Positions 24,505 to 33,463 of a stretch of DNA of 64,000 bases are shown here, one piece after another. The notes below the pieces were generated by a model, which did not search any database, was not told the DNA's origin, and saw nothing but the letters and a program-made list of their open reading frames with translations. The translations under genes and the position numbers were made by a program. Within the stretch, counting starts at the first letter, position 1, and the number at the start of each line of letters is the position of its first letter. This stretch comes from Lysobacter sp. FW306-1B-D06B (lineage in GTDB: Bacteria; Pseudomonadota; Gammaproteobacteria; Xanthomonadales; Xanthomonadaceae): the NCBI RefSeq assembly GCF_038446665.1, contig NZ_CP151802.1:2914001-2978000 (forward strand). The letters run 5' to 3'.

Positions 24505-25245
24505 ATGGAACACGTAGACCACATCCTCGTCGTGGATGACGACCGCGAGATCCGCCAGATGATCGCGGACTATCTGGAAAAGAACGGACTGCGCGCCACC
24601 GCCGTGGCCGACGGCCGCGAGATGCGCGCGGTGCTCGACACCCACGCGGTCGACCTGATCGTGATGGACCTGATGATGCCCGGCGAGGACGGCCTCACGC
24701 TCACGCGCAACCTGCGCGCCGGCAAGCATCGCGCGGTCCCGGTGGTGATGCTGACCGCGCGCGACGACCAGACCGATCGCATCATCGGTCTGGAGATGGG
24801 CGCGGACGACTACGTCGCCAAGCCGTTCGCGCCGCGCGAGTTGCTGGCGCGCATCAAGGCGGTGATCCGGCGCACGCGCATGCTTCCGCCGAACCTGCAG
24901 GTGACCGAGGCCGCGCGCATGCTCGCCTTCGGTCGCTGGCGCCTGGACACCACCTCGCGCCACTTGCTCGATCCCGAAGGCACGGTCGTGGCGCTGAGCG
25001 GCGCGGAGTTCCGCCTGCTGCGCGTGTTCCTCGACCATCCCAACCGCGTGCTCAGTCGCGACCAGCTGCTCAACCTGACCCAGGGCCGCGATGCCGAGCT
25101 GTTCGATCGCTCCATCGACCTGCTCGTGAGCCGCCTGCGCCAACGCCTGCTCGACGACGCGCGCGAGCAGAGTTACATCAAGACCGTGCGCAGCGAAGGC
25201 TACGTCTTCAGCATGGCGGTGACGGTCGTGGGCGAGGACGAATGA
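24505..25245 (+). CDS. OmpR-family response regulator
   Basis: A 246-residue two-component regulator. Seen: receiver domain with ILVVDDDREIR (acid pair), phospho-acceptor LIVMDLMMPGEDG, Thr in VVMLTAR and Lys in YVAKPFAPRELL; then a winged-helix DNA-binding domain (residues ~145-235) with SGAEFRLLRVFLDHPNRVLS and IKTVRSEGYVF. Start uncertain: ATG at 24505 or 24487, or GTG at 24466; none has a good ribosome site. The stop overlaps the kinase start (ATGA). It may regulate the neighbouring Hvf-like genes, but no target site is recognised. Confidence 0.93.
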   Translation: MEHVDHILVVDDDREIRQMIADYLEKNGLRATAVADGREMRAVLDTHAVDLIVMDLMMPGEDGLTLTRNLRAGKHRAVPVVMLTARDDQTDRIIGLEMGADDYVAKPFAPRELLARIKAVIRRTRMLPPNLQVTEAARMLAFGRWRLDTTSRHLLDPEGTVVALSGAEFRLLRVFLDHPNRVLSRDQLLNLTQGRDAELFDRSIDLLVSRLRQRLLDDAREQSYIKTVRSEGYVFSMAVTVVGEDE

Positions 25246-26561
25246 GCACCGCATCGCGCGAGGGTTCGCGCTGGCTGCCGCGCTCGATGGCCTCGCGGCT
25301 GTACCTGCTGCTGGCCGGCGGCCTGCTGATCGCGCACGGGCTTTCGTTCGGCATGCTCTTCTACGAGCGTTACGAATCGGCCACCTCGATGCTGATGACC
25401 AACCTGGAGCAGGACGTGGTCGTCGCGGTGAACCTTCTCGATCACCTGCCGCCGGAGGAACGCGCGCACTGGTTACCGATGCTGCGGCGACGCACGTTCC
25501 ACTACACGCTCGATCCCGCGCAGGAAGGCACACCGCTGCCGAACGAGTCCACGCGCGAGATGGCCGGGATGATCGCCAACGCCCTGGGCCCGCGCTATCC
25601 GACACGCGCGCGCCTGGTGTCGCGCGATCCCGAACGCTTCCAGGTGCAGGTGCGCTTGAGCGACGGCAGTCCGCTGGTGATCGAAGTGCAGCCGTCGGTG
25701 ATGCCGTTGGCGAAGTGGCTTCCGTACGTGCTGGCAACACAGTTGGCCTTGTTGCTGCTGTGCGCCTGGGCCGCGGTGCGCCTGGCGACGCGTCCGCTCG
25801 CGCGGCTGGCCAATGCGGCCGAAACGCTGCGCCCCGGCGGCGACGGCGCGCGCCTGCCCACCGGCGGCCCGACCGAGGTCGCGCAGGCCGTGGGCGCGTT
25901 CAATGCGATGCAGGACCGCATCGCCCGCTACATGAAGGAACGGCTGCAGATCCTGGCGTCCATTTCGCACGACCTGCAGACGCCGATCACGCGCCTGCGG
26001 CTGCGCGCCGAAGCGATGGGCGAGTCGCCCGAGCGCGAGAAGATCATCGACGACCTCGACCAGATGCAGCACCTCGTGCGCGAAGGCATCGCCTACGCAC
26101 GCAGCGCGCACGGCGATGCGGAAGCGCCCGCTCGCGTGGACCTCGACGCCTTCCTCGACAGCCTGGTTTGCGATTACCTCGACACCGGACGCAACGTGAG
26201 TTTCTCGGGCCGTGTCGGCATGCCGGTGGTCACGCGACCGCAGGCGTTGCGGCGCGTGGTCGTGAACCTCGTCGACAACGCGCTCAAGTACGCCGGCGCG
26301 GCGGAAGTGGAGGTGTCCGGCAGTGACGACGGCGCGGTGATCCACGTACGCGATCGCGGGCCCGGCATTCCGGAAGCGGAGTTGTCGAAGGTGCTGGAAC
26401 CGTTCTATCGATTGGAAGCTTCGCGCAATCGCGATACCGGCGGCACCGGGCTGGGGCTGGCGATCGCCACGCAACTCGCCGATGCCATCGGCGCCACGCT
26501 CACGCTGCGCAATCGCGACGGCGGCGGGCTGGAGGCGATCGTGCGTTTGCCGCGAGCTTGA
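25242..26561 (+). CDS. Two-component sensor histidine kinase
   Basis: A 439-residue membrane kinase. Seen: transmembrane segment 1 (residues ~20-40), a periplasmic sensor of about 110 residues rich in charged residues, transmembrane segment 2 (~160-180), HAMP (~180-235), HisKA with ASISHDLQTPITRLRLRAEA (His near 245), and HATPase with N box NLVDNALKYAG, G1 DRGPGIP and G2 GGTGLGLAIA. The layout is EnvZ-like. Translationally coupled to the regulator. The periplasmic sensor has no cysteine or His-rich metal site that I can see, so the signal is open. Confidence 0.93.
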   Translation: MSTASREGSRWLPRSMASRLYLLLAGGLLIAHGLSFGMLFYERYESATSMLMTNLEQDVVVAVNLLDHLPPEERAHWLPMLRRRTFHYTLDPAQEGTPLPNESTREMAGMIANALGPRYPTRARLVSRDPERFQVQVRLSDGSPLVIEVQPSVMPLAKWLPYVLATQLALLLLCAWAAVRLATRPLARLANAAETLRPGGDGARLPTGGPTEVAQAVGAFNAMQDRIARYMKERLQILASISHDLQTPITRLRLRAEAMGESPEREKIIDDLDQMQHLVREGIAYARSAHGDAEAPARVDLDAFLDSLVCDYLDTGRNVSFSGRVGMPVVTRPQALRRVVVNLVDNALKYAGAAEVEVSGSDDGAVIHVRDRGPGIPEAELSKVLEPFYRLEASRNRDTGGTGLGLAIATQLADAIGATLTLRNRDGGGLEAIVRLPRA

Positions 26562-26576
26562 GGGTCGCTTGTCCTA

Positions 26577-26624
26577 CCCCTCTCCAGCACGCGGCGACCG
26601 AAGGGAGTGCAGAGCTGAGAGGGG
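26577..26624. repeat. Palindromic repeat of the GCGACCGAAGGGAGTGCAGA family
   Basis: CCCCTCTCC and GAGAGGGG arms flank the core GCGACCGAAGGGAGTGCAGA. The core recurs inverted near 28930-28955. It lies between the kinase gene and a LysR gene on the same strand. Confidence 0.7.
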
Positions 26625-26681
26625 CTAATGTCGGCATCAGCCAAGTCGATACGATTGCCATAGACGCACCCGGAGACGCCC

Positions 26682-27599
26682 GTGGACCGCATCGAGGCCA
26701 TGAAGATCTTCATCGCCGCATTGGACGAAGGCAGCCTTGCAGGCGCCAGTCGGCGCACCGGGCGTTCGGCGGCGGCGGTGAGTCGCGCCGTCGCCTATCT
26801 GGAAGCGCACGTCGGCGTGCCACTGCTGCACCGGACCACGCGCTCGATCAAGCTCAGCGAGGCCGGCGAGCGTTACGCCGCCGCGTGCCGCAAGGTGCTG
26901 GCCGACCTGGAGGAAGCCGACCGCCAGGCCGCGGGCGAACGCTCCGTGCCGCGCGGCATGCTGACCATCACGTCCACCGTGTTCGCCGGTGTCGAATTGC
27001 TGCAGCCCATCGTCGATGCCTTCATCGACGAGTTCCCCACCGTCAACGTGCGCATGCACCTTCTAGAACGCCCGGTCAATCTGGTCGAAGAAGGCATGGA
27101 CCTGGCGCTGCGCATCACCCATCTGGCCGATTCGACGCTCGTTGCGCACCACGTGGGCCAGGCGCGACGCGTCGTCGTCGCCTCGCCCCGTTACCTGGCG
27201 CTGCATCCGCGCATCGAGGAACCGGCGGATCTGGCCAAGCACCAGATCGTCACGACCGCGCACATGGGCCTGGACTCGTGGACGTTCCCGCCGCTGGAGG
27301 GATCGAACGTGCCGCGTGCCGTGTCGTTCGCGCCGCGCCTGGTGGTCAACAACGTGCGCGCGGCGATCGCCTCCGCCGTCGCCGGACACGGCGTCACGCG
27401 CATGCTGTCGTACCACGTCGCGCCGGAAGTCGAAGCCGACGCGTTGCGCGTCGTGCTTGCGCATGCCGAGCCCGCGCTCATCCCGGTGAGCCTGGTGTCG
27501 CCGCAGGGCCGCCTGTCGGTTCCCAAGGTGCGCGCCTTCGTCGATTTCGCCCTGCCCCGGCTGCGCGCGACCTTCGCGCGGCGCACGCTTCCCGCCTGA
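26682..27599 (+). CDS. LysR-family transcriptional regulator
   Basis: A 305-residue regulator of the CrgA/DsdC-like subgroup. Seen: N-terminal HTH (residues ~5-65; GSLAGASRRTGRSAAAVSRA then VAYLEAHVGVPLLHRTTRS), and a type-2 periplasmic-fold effector domain from residue ~90. The start is a GTG at 26682 with CGGAGACGCCC before it, giving MDRIEAMKIF, which is the usual start of this subgroup; an ATG six codons in lacks a ribosome site. It lies upstream of an SDR and a tautomerase gene in the same direction and may control them. Confidence 0.92.
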   Translation: MDRIEAMKIFIAALDEGSLAGASRRTGRSAAAVSRAVAYLEAHVGVPLLHRTTRSIKLSEAGERYAAACRKVLADLEEADRQAAGERSVPRGMLTITSTVFAGVELLQPIVDAFIDEFPTVNVRMHLLERPVNLVEEGMDLALRITHLADSTLVAHHVGQARRVVVASPRYLALHPRIEEPADLAKHQIVTTAHMGLDSWTFPPLEGSNVPRAVSFAPRLVVNNVRAAIASAVAGHGVTRMLSYHVAPEVEADALRVVLAHAEPALIPVSLVSPQGRLSVPKVRAFVDFALPRLRATFARRTLPA

Positions 27600-27752
27600 A
27601 CCAAGCCCTGCGGCATGGGCGATTCCACCGCTGCGCGGAAGAATGTCTGCCGGAACCGGTGGATTCGCAAGCGCAAGGTGCGCTCCTAGATTGAGTGGCG
27701 TCCGGAACAGCCACATCGGCACGTCCGGCTCCCCCACTACCGGAGTCACACC

Positions 27753-28463
27753 ATGAACACCCCCACCAAAGTCGTCGCCATCACCGGTGCCTCGCAGGGC
27801 ATCGGCGCCGGTCTGGTCCAGGCCTTCCGCGATCGCGGTTACCGCGTCGTCGCCAATTCGCGCTCGATCAAGCCGTCGAACGATCCGGACATCCTCACCG
27901 TTCCCGGCGACATCGCCGACCGCGAAGTCGCGCAGCGCGTGATCGGCGAAGCCGTGGCGAAGTTCGGCCGCATCGACACCCTCGTCAACAACGCCGGCAT
28001 CTTCACCGCCAAGCCGTTCACGCAGTTCACGCCACAGGATTACGCCGCCAACCTGTCCACCAACGTGGACGGCTTCTTCCACATCACCCAGGCCGCCATC
28101 GCGGAGATGGAGAAGCAGGGTTCCGGCCACGTGGTGAGCATCACCACGAGTCTGTCCGACCATGCCATCGACGGCGTGCCGTCGGTGCTGGCCTCGCTGA
28201 CCAAGGGCGGCCTGAATGCGGCGACGAAGTCGTTGGCCATCGAGTACGCCAAGCGCGGCGTGCGCGTGAATGCGGTCTCCCCTGGCGTGATCAAGACGCC
28301 GATGCATGCGCCGGAAACGCACGACTGGCTCGCGGCGCTGCATCCGGTGGCGCGCATGGGCGACATCGGCGACGTCGTGCAGGCCGTGCTGTTCCTGGAA
28401 TCGGCTGGCTTCGTCACCGGCGAGATCCTCCACGTCGACGGCGGCCAGAGCGCCGGCCACTGA
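27753..28463 (+). CDS. SDR-family oxidoreductase
   Basis: A 236-residue short-chain dehydrogenase. Seen: TGASQGIG (residues ~10-17), NNAGIF (~80), Ser in ITTSLSD (~132), while the catalytic Tyr position reads VLASLTKGGLNAA: the Tyr-x3-Lys tyrosine is replaced by Leu/Ala with only Lys retained. This departs from active classical SDRs. The C-terminus EILHVDGGQSAGH is normal. Preceded by CGGAGTCACACC. Possibly a non-catalytic or altered enzyme. Confidence 0.85.
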   Translation: MNTPTKVVAITGASQGIGAGLVQAFRDRGYRVVANSRSIKPSNDPDILTVPGDIADREVAQRVIGEAVAKFGRIDTLVNNAGIFTAKPFTQFTPQDYAANLSTNVDGFFHITQAAIAEMEKQGSGHVVSITTSLSDHAIDGVPSVLASLTKGGLNAATKSLAIEYAKRGVRVNAVSPGVIKTPMHAPETHDWLAALHPVARMGDIGDVVQAVLFLESAGFVTGEILHVDGGQSAGH

Positions 28464-28489
28464 CGCATCGCTTCCCTCAGGAGAACGAC

Positions 28490-28726
28490 ATGCCCATCGT
28501 CACCATCCAGGTCACCCGCGAAGGCTCCACGCCGGAGCGCGACTCGGTCACGGCGCAGGAGAAGGCCGCGCTCATCAAGGGCGTGAGCGAGCTGCTGCTG
28601 GAGGTCCTGCACAAACCGCTGGACTCCACATTCGTCATCATCGAAGAGGTCCCGCTGGAGAACTGGGGCTGGGGCGGCCTGCCCGTCCCGGAACTGCGAC
28701 GACGACGCGCGGCGGGAGAGAAGTAG
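28490..28726 (+). CDS. 4-oxalocrotonate tautomerase-like protein
   Basis: A 78-residue member of the tautomerase superfamily. Seen: MPIVTIQVTREG, where Pro2 becomes the catalytic N-terminal proline after Met removal, ALIKGVSELLLEVLHKP, and VIIEEVPLENWGWGGLPV. Members isomerise enol/keto acids in aromatic breakdown; the substrate here is unknown. CAGGAGAACGAC precedes the ATG. It lies 26 bp after the SDR gene and is probably in one operon with it. Confidence 0.92.
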   Translation: MPIVTIQVTREGSTPERDSVTAQEKAALIKGVSELLLEVLHKPLDSTFVIIEEVPLENWGWGGLPVPELRRRRAAGEK

Positions 28727-29105
28727 TCCGGTACTCCTCGTCGAGGCCGCGCGAGGTGGAGATTGAAATGCAAAGGCCCCTCCCTCTTGGCATCGAACCG
28801 TCAGCTGCGTGCTCCTCTCCCCTTGCGGGAGAGGGACAGGCTCGCGCAGCGAGCCAGGGAGAGGCGTGGGCCGCTGCAAAGAACGCGCTTCGCGCGCTCC
28901 TCTCTTCCGGCGGTTCGCGCCACCTTCTCAGCTCTGCACTCCCTTCGGTCGCCTCAAGGGGAGAAGGAAGAGCCAGACCCTTCACCGCAACCCCGCAGCA
29001 AGCAGCGCAACCTCGCAACAGCACCGCGTCCCCACGGGTACTCGTGGCCGACGTCCCGCCGCCGCGTCGTCATCCAGGACGGAACCGACCTCATCGGAGC
29101 CTCCC
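28727..29105. repeat. Gene-free stretch filled with palindromic repeats
   Basis: 379 bases. A hairpin element (28810-28866) contains CTCTCCCCTTGCGGGAGAGG followed by GACAGGCTCGCGCAGCGAGCC. Another (28921-28967) holds, inverted, the core found at 26577-26624 (reading TCTGCACTCCCTTCGGTCGC here). The segment between has GAACGCGCTTCGCGCGCTCC, a further small palindrome. Reading frames through it have no protein-like features. Confidence 0.75.
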
Positions 29106-29561
29106 ATGTCCTCCGCCCCCGCCCCCCATTCACACAGCCACGCACCGTCCGCGTTCGCCCGGCGCCCGATCCTCACCGGCATCGCCGTCGGCATCGTCAC
29201 GCTGGTGCCGCATGCGTTCCTGACACCGCAGGCGTCGCTCGCCTTCGCCGCCGTGGTGATCGCGCTGATCGCCGGGATCTACTTCGGCTTCGCCGTCATG
29301 AACGGCTCGCCTTTCGATCAAATGGTCGAATTCAACGTGACCGGCCTGTTCACGCTGGCGGGCCTGCTCGGGCTCCTGCTGTGGCCGATTCTTCTGCCGC
29401 TGGCGTACTTCGGTCATGCGCTGTGGGATCTGGCGCACCACAACCGTTCGCGCCTGTCGCTGGTGAAGATCCCGCAGTGGTATGTGCCGTGGTGCGTGGT
29501 GATCGACGTGATCGTCGGCGCCGGGCTGTTGCTGATCTGGCGCAACCACGGCCTGATCTGA
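29106..29561 (+). CDS. Small integral membrane protein
   Basis: A 151-residue membrane protein of unknown function. Seen: a His/Pro/Ser-rich N-terminus, then four hydrophobic segments (residues ~22-40, ~44-65, ~73-97 and ~127-147) and conserved-looking polar parts NGSPFDQMVEFNVTGLFTLA and HALWDLAHHNRSRLSLVKIP. ATCGGAGCCTCCC precedes the ATG. The next gene, an alpha/beta hydrolase, starts 21 bp downstream. Confidence 0.75.
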   Translation: MSSAPAPHSHSHAPSAFARRPILTGIAVGIVTLVPHAFLTPQASLAFAAVVIALIAGIYFGFAVMNGSPFDQMVEFNVTGLFTLAGLLGLLLWPILLPLAYFGHALWDLAHHNRSRLSLVKIPQWYVPWCVVIDVIVGAGLLLIWRNHGLI

Positions 29562-29582
29562 CACTGACTTGCAGAGGTGCCC

Positions 29583-30446
29583 ATGAACCCCGTCGTCTTC
29601 CACCGCACGCCCGTCGGCGATGCGACGATCTTCCACCGCGAGGCCGGCCCGCGCGATGCGCCTGCCGTGTTGTTGCTGCACGGATTCCCCACGTCCTCGC
29701 ACATGTTCCGGCACCTGATCCCGCGGCTCGCGGACCGGTTCCGCGTGATCGCGCCGGACCTGCCCGGCTTCGGCTTCAGCGAAGCGCCCGGGCGCGATCG
29801 CTTCGCGTACACCTTCGATCACCTGGCGCAGGTGATGCAGGACTTCACCGATGCGATCGGGCTGGAGCGACATGCGCTGTACGTCTTCGACTACGGCGCG
29901 CCGGTGGGCTGGCGCATGGCGATGGCGCGGCCGGAGCGCATCACGGCGCTGATCACGCAGAACGGCAATGCCTACGAAGTTGGACTCAGCGACGGCTGGG
30001 GCCCGACGCGCGCGTACTGGGACGATCCCTCGCCCGCCAACCGCGACGCCATGCGCGCCATGCTCACGCTGGAGACCACGCGCTGGCAGTACGTGCACGG
30101 CGCGCCCGACGAATCGCAGGTGGCACCGGAGGCGTACTGGCTGGATGTCGCGCTGATGTCGCGGCCCGGAAACGACGAGATCCAGCTCGACCTGTTCCTC
30201 GACTACGCGAACAACGTCGCGCTGTATCCGCAGGTCCACGCCTACTTCGCCCGCCACCGGCCGCCGCTGCTGGCGGTGTGGGGCCGGCACGATCCCTTCT
30301 TCCTGCCTGCCGGCGCGGAAGCGTTCCGGCGCGATCTGCCCGATGCCGAGGTGCATCTGCTCGACACCGGCCACTTCGCGCTGGAAACCCATGTCGACGA
30401 GATCGCACAGCGGATGCGCGAGTTCCTGCAGCGACAGGCGCTCTAG
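29583..30446 (+). CDS. Alpha/beta hydrolase, haloalkane dehalogenase/epoxide hydrolase-like
   Basis: A 287-residue hydrolase. Seen: oxyanion motif LLLHGFPTSSHMFRHLIPRL, nucleophile elbow YVFDYGAPVGWRMAM with Asp instead of Ser (typical of epoxide hydrolases and dehalogenases), acid in VWGRHDPFF and base in LDTGHFALETH. The second half-site DLPGFGFSEAPG is also conserved. AGAGGTGCCC precedes the ATG. The substrate cannot be told from the sequence. Confidence 0.88.
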   Translation: MNPVVFHRTPVGDATIFHREAGPRDAPAVLLLHGFPTSSHMFRHLIPRLADRFRVIAPDLPGFGFSEAPGRDRFAYTFDHLAQVMQDFTDAIGLERHALYVFDYGAPVGWRMAMARPERITALITQNGNAYEVGLSDGWGPTRAYWDDPSPANRDAMRAMLTLETTRWQYVHGAPDESQVAPEAYWLDVALMSRPGNDEIQLDLFLDYANNVALYPQVHAYFARHRPPLLAVWGRHDPFFLPAGAEAFRRDLPDAEVHLLDTGHFALETHVDEIAQRMREFLQRQAL

Positions 30447-30456
30447 CGCATCGCGA

Positions 30457-31704
30457 TCACGATTGCAGCGCGGGATGCAGCGCGTCCGGGTTTCGCGGCC
30501 GGCGCGCTGAGGGAAACCACAGCGCGATCGCCGCGGCCCCAAGGCCTACGGCCATCGAACCGACGTACATCCAGACGTAGCTGCCGTAGCGATCGAACAG
30601 CCAGCCGCCGATCAGCGGGCCCGACGCCATGCCCAGGCTCGACAGCATGCCGGCCGCGCCCAGGACCATGCCGAGGATGCGCGGGCTGAACGCTTCGCGT
30701 GCCAGCGAGGCGTACAGCGGCATCGTGCCGCCGTAGGCCATGCCGAACACGATCGCCACGGCGTAGAAGCCGTCGAGCCGGTTCACCGCCAGGTACGACA
30801 CCGCCGCCACGGCCTGCACCAGCAGCCCCGCCACCAGCACGGGCTTGGCGCCCACGCGGTCGGCGAGCAATCCGCACAGCACGCGTCCGCCCAGCCCCGC
30901 CGCGCCTTCCATGCTGTAGATGGTCACGGCCGTGGTCACGGCCAGGCCGCAGCCGACGGCGTAGCTGACGGTGTGGAAGATCGGCCCCGAATGGGCCGCG
31001 CAGCACGCGAAGAACGTCAGCGCCAGCACGATGAAGGCGCGCGATCGCAATGCCTTGCGTGCGTCGGAGACCGTACCGTCGCCGGTGTCGTCCCCATGCG
31101 CATGCGCCGCGGCCGGCGCCGTGCGCACGAACCACGCCGCCGGCAGCGTCAGTGCCCACGCCAGCACGCCGACGACGAACAACGTCTGCCGCCAGTCGTA
31201 ATGGCTGATCAGCCACGCGACCAGCGGCGACATCGTCATCGGCGCCACGCCGACGCCGGCCGATACCAGCGACACGGCGAGGTTGCGGCGCTTCTCGAAC
31301 GAGGCGGCTGTCGCGGCGATCACCGGCGTGAAGAAGCTCGCCACCGCCACGCCCATCAGCACGCCGTAACCCAGCTGGAACTGCCACAGGCTGCTCGCGC
31401 GGCTGGCGAGGATGCAGGCCAGACCGAGCAGCAGCGCGCCGGCGAACACGACCATGCGCGGGCCGACACGATCGCTCAGCACGCCCCAGCCGAATCCCGC
31501 CACGCCCATGCTCAGGAACGCCCAGGTCATCGCGCCCGACAACGCACCGCGTGACCAGCCCGTGGCGGCGCTCATCGGACCCAGCAGCACGGCGAGCGCG
31601 AAGATCACGCCCACGCCTACGCAGCCCAGCACGGCGCCGGCGGCGACCAGCGGCCAGTTGCGGTCGAGGGGAACGGGAACGGGAACGGCAGCGGTGCGGT
31701 TCAT
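30457..31704 (-). CDS. MFS transporter, OFA/monocarboxylate-like
   Basis: A 415-residue inner membrane transporter with 12 predicted helices. Seen: LLGPMSAATGWSRGALSGAM after helix 1, the loop 2-3 motif GWGVLSDRVGPRMVVFAGAL (Gx3DRxGxR type), and the mirrored GRVLCGLLADRVGAKPVLVA in the second half. The layout resembles the oxalate/formate antiporter-like and monocarboxylate subgroup. A His-containing central loop (AHAHGDDTGDGT) separates the halves. Convergent with the alpha/beta hydrolase. Confidence 0.88.
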   Translation of the reverse strand: MNRTAAVPVPVPLDRNWPLVAAGAVLGCVGVGVIFALAVLLGPMSAATGWSRGALSGAMTWAFLSMGVAGFGWGVLSDRVGPRMVVFAGALLLGLACILASRASSLWQFQLGYGVLMGVAVASFFTPVIAATAASFEKRRNLAVSLVSAGVGVAPMTMSPLVAWLISHYDWRQTLFVVGVLAWALTLPAAWFVRTAPAAAHAHGDDTGDGTVSDARKALRSRAFIVLALTFFACCAAHSGPIFHTVSYAVGCGLAVTTAVTIYSMEGAAGLGGRVLCGLLADRVGAKPVLVAGLLVQAVAAVSYLAVNRLDGFYAVAIVFGMAYGGTMPLYASLAREAFSPRILGMVLGAAGMLSSLGMASGPLIGGWLFDRYGSYVWMYVGSMAVGLGAAAIALWFPSARRPRNPDALHPALQS

Positions 31705-31792
31705 GCGGGGCGGCTCCGTCGGGACTCATCCGGTTCGACGAACCGGCGGCATCGGAATCGACATCCGGCGCGACGCCCGCGCCTTCGCCCGC

Positions 31793-32302
31793 TCAGTCGG
31801 CGTCCGTGGCGCCTGCGCGCGTCCCCAGCGCCTCCAGTTCCCTCGTCATGAAGACCCATTGCGCCTGGCTGGCCACGGCGAGCTCGCCGAGCAACCGCAC
31901 CGCCGTGTTCGCGTGCCCGCAGGCGCCGGACGGATCGGCTTGCGCGGAGGTGAAGGCCAGTTCGACCGCGCGCATGTAGCCCGCGGTCGCGTCCTTCTTG
32001 GCCCGTTCCTGCTCCAGGAATGCCGGTGCCTGCGCCAGCCGGGCATAGAACGCGGCCTTGTCCTGGGCATTCCAGGCGCCAGAGTCGAGGCGCGCCTGCC
32101 CCGCCGCGTCCAGGCGGGCCTGGTGCGCCGCTTCGCTGGACTTGTAGTTCGCATACAAGCGGTCGAGTTCGCCGGTGAATCCGGCGATCAAGGCCTCCGG
32201 CGGCACGGACGGGTCGCACGTGTACTTCCCGGCTGCGCGCGCGGATGCGGGTGCGGTCATCGCAAGCGCCACGGCCGCGATCAGTGCGGTACGGACAAGC
32301 AT
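31793..32302 (-). CDS. Hypothetical exported protein
   Basis: A 169-residue protein with a signal peptide (MLVRTALIAAVALAMTAPAS, cleaved after ARA near residue 24). The mature part is helical, rich in Ala, Glu and Arg, with two cysteines (KYTCDPS and SGACGHA) that may form a disulfide. No family recognised. The start at 32302 follows GGGGAGGGAACCG. It lies 90 bp downstream of the choloylglycine-hydrolase-family gene on the same strand. Confidence 0.75.
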   Translation of the reverse strand: MLVRTALIAAVALAMTAPASARAAGKYTCDPSVPPEALIAGFTGELDRLYANYKSSEAAHQARLDAAGQARLDSGAWNAQDKAAFYARLAQAPAFLEQERAKKDATAGYMRAVELAFTSAQADPSGACGHANTAVRLLGELAVASQAQWVFMTRELEALGTRAGATDAD

Positions 32303-32395
32303 CGGTTCCCTCCCCAGGGACGCCACCGGCATGGGGTGGCGCATGCGGCAAGGCTACACGGCATGCGTGCACGTGTGTCGCGCGTCCGGCGGAGC

Positions 32396-33463
32396 TCAAC
32401 CGCCCGGCGACACCCCCATGAACTTGAACAGCTCGGCCGGCACGAACTTCGCCGCGACGTTGCCGGCGAAGACGTTGCGCTGGTCCGGGCCAAGATCGAG
32501 CCGGGCGACCTGGCCGGTTTCCTTCGAGAAGTCCAGGTCGTCGAGCTTCACCCAGAACGTGTTGGGCGTCAGCGCGGACTCGAAGAAGTACAGCCTGCGC
32601 TTGTGGTCGGCGACGGTGCGCCAGCGCGTGGAGGAAATGTTCGGCTGGTCCGGCGTGGTGATGCCGTAGGGCACGGACACGTTGCGGATCACGCTGAACA
32701 CGCTGGCCAGTGCCACCACGGGATCCTCGTCCTTGGGGATGGCGTCGATGTAGAACGAAGCACGCGCGAAGCGGTCGGAGGAGCGGTTCGTGCCGGGCAG
32801 CATCACCGTCCCGCCGATCTGCTTCCAGTAGGCGTTGAGCGCGAGTTGCTCGTCGAAGATCGGCGAATTGGTCATCACCTGGTACTGGCGTCCGTGGTGG
32901 ATGACCTGCTTTCCACCGATGTACTCGACGATGGCGCTGTCGCCGCTGGCATCGGACATCGACAGGTGCATCGTCGCCAGGCGGTCCTCGCCGGGCACCT
33001 TGTCGGTCACCAGCGTGAAGGGTTCCTTGCGCAACGCCGCCACGGCCTCGGCGACGGTGGCGAAGTTGTCCAGCACGTACTGGGCCCATAGCGAAATGGC
33101 CAGGCCCGGCTTGCGGCCCGCATGCTTCGGGTATTCGGACTCGACCAGCCACAGCACGTTGGCGACCAGGCCCTTCTCGTTCATGCCGTCGGTGGTGGCG
33201 ATGTCGTAGCCGGACGCGATGACACTGCCGTAGCGCGAGGTCCAGCGCAGCGTGCCCGGGCCGGTTTCGCCGGTGCGTTCCATCCCGCGCGGGAACACCC
33301 ACAGATTGGTGGCCATGTCGCTTTTCCAATCCATGGTGCGTGCGGTGATGACATCGCCGTTCGGGCCGAGATAGACCAGGCGCGTGCAGGCCCGCGCTGG
33401 CGTGGCCGTCAACGCCGACATCAAGGCGAAGGTCCCCAAGGCGATTGCGACGGTTCGAAACAT
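32396..33463 (-). CDS. Exported choloylglycine hydrolase/penicillin V acylase family enzyme
   Basis: A 355-residue Ntn-hydrolase. Seen: a signal peptide ending ATPARA, directly followed by Cys (CTRLVYLGPNG), which becomes the N-terminal nucleophile after cleavage (near residue 26); RTMDWKSDMATNLWVFPRG supplies the conserved Arg and Asp; Asn in MTNSPIFDEQ; and NRSSDRFARASFY the late Arg. Gram-negative relatives are periplasmic and some hydrolyse penicillin V and long-chain acyl-homoserine lactones, so quorum quenching is possible. Bile salts are an unlikely natural substrate here. Confidence 0.9.
   Translation of the reverse strand: MFRTVAIALGTFALMSALTATPARACTRLVYLGPNGDVITARTMDWKSDMATNLWVFPRGMERTGETGPGTLRWTSRYGSVIASGYDIATTDGMNEKGLVANVLWLVESEYPKHAGRKPGLAISLWAQYVLDNFATVAEAVAALRKEPFTLVTDKVPGEDRLATMHLSMSDASGDSAIVEYIGGKQVIHHGRQYQVMTNSPIFDEQLALNAYWKQIGGTVMLPGTNRSSDRFARASFYIDAIPKDEDPVVALASVFSVIRNVSVPYGITTPDQPNISSTRWRTVADHKRRLYFFESALTPNTFWVKLDDLDFSKETGQVARLDLGPDQRNVFAGNVAAKFVPAELFKFMGVSPGG

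Noticed and set aside
28763..29105. Several open frames across the repeat-filled gap before the membrane protein
   Set aside because: They run through palindromic repeats, lack ribosome sites and give proteins rich in Arg and Ser with no features.
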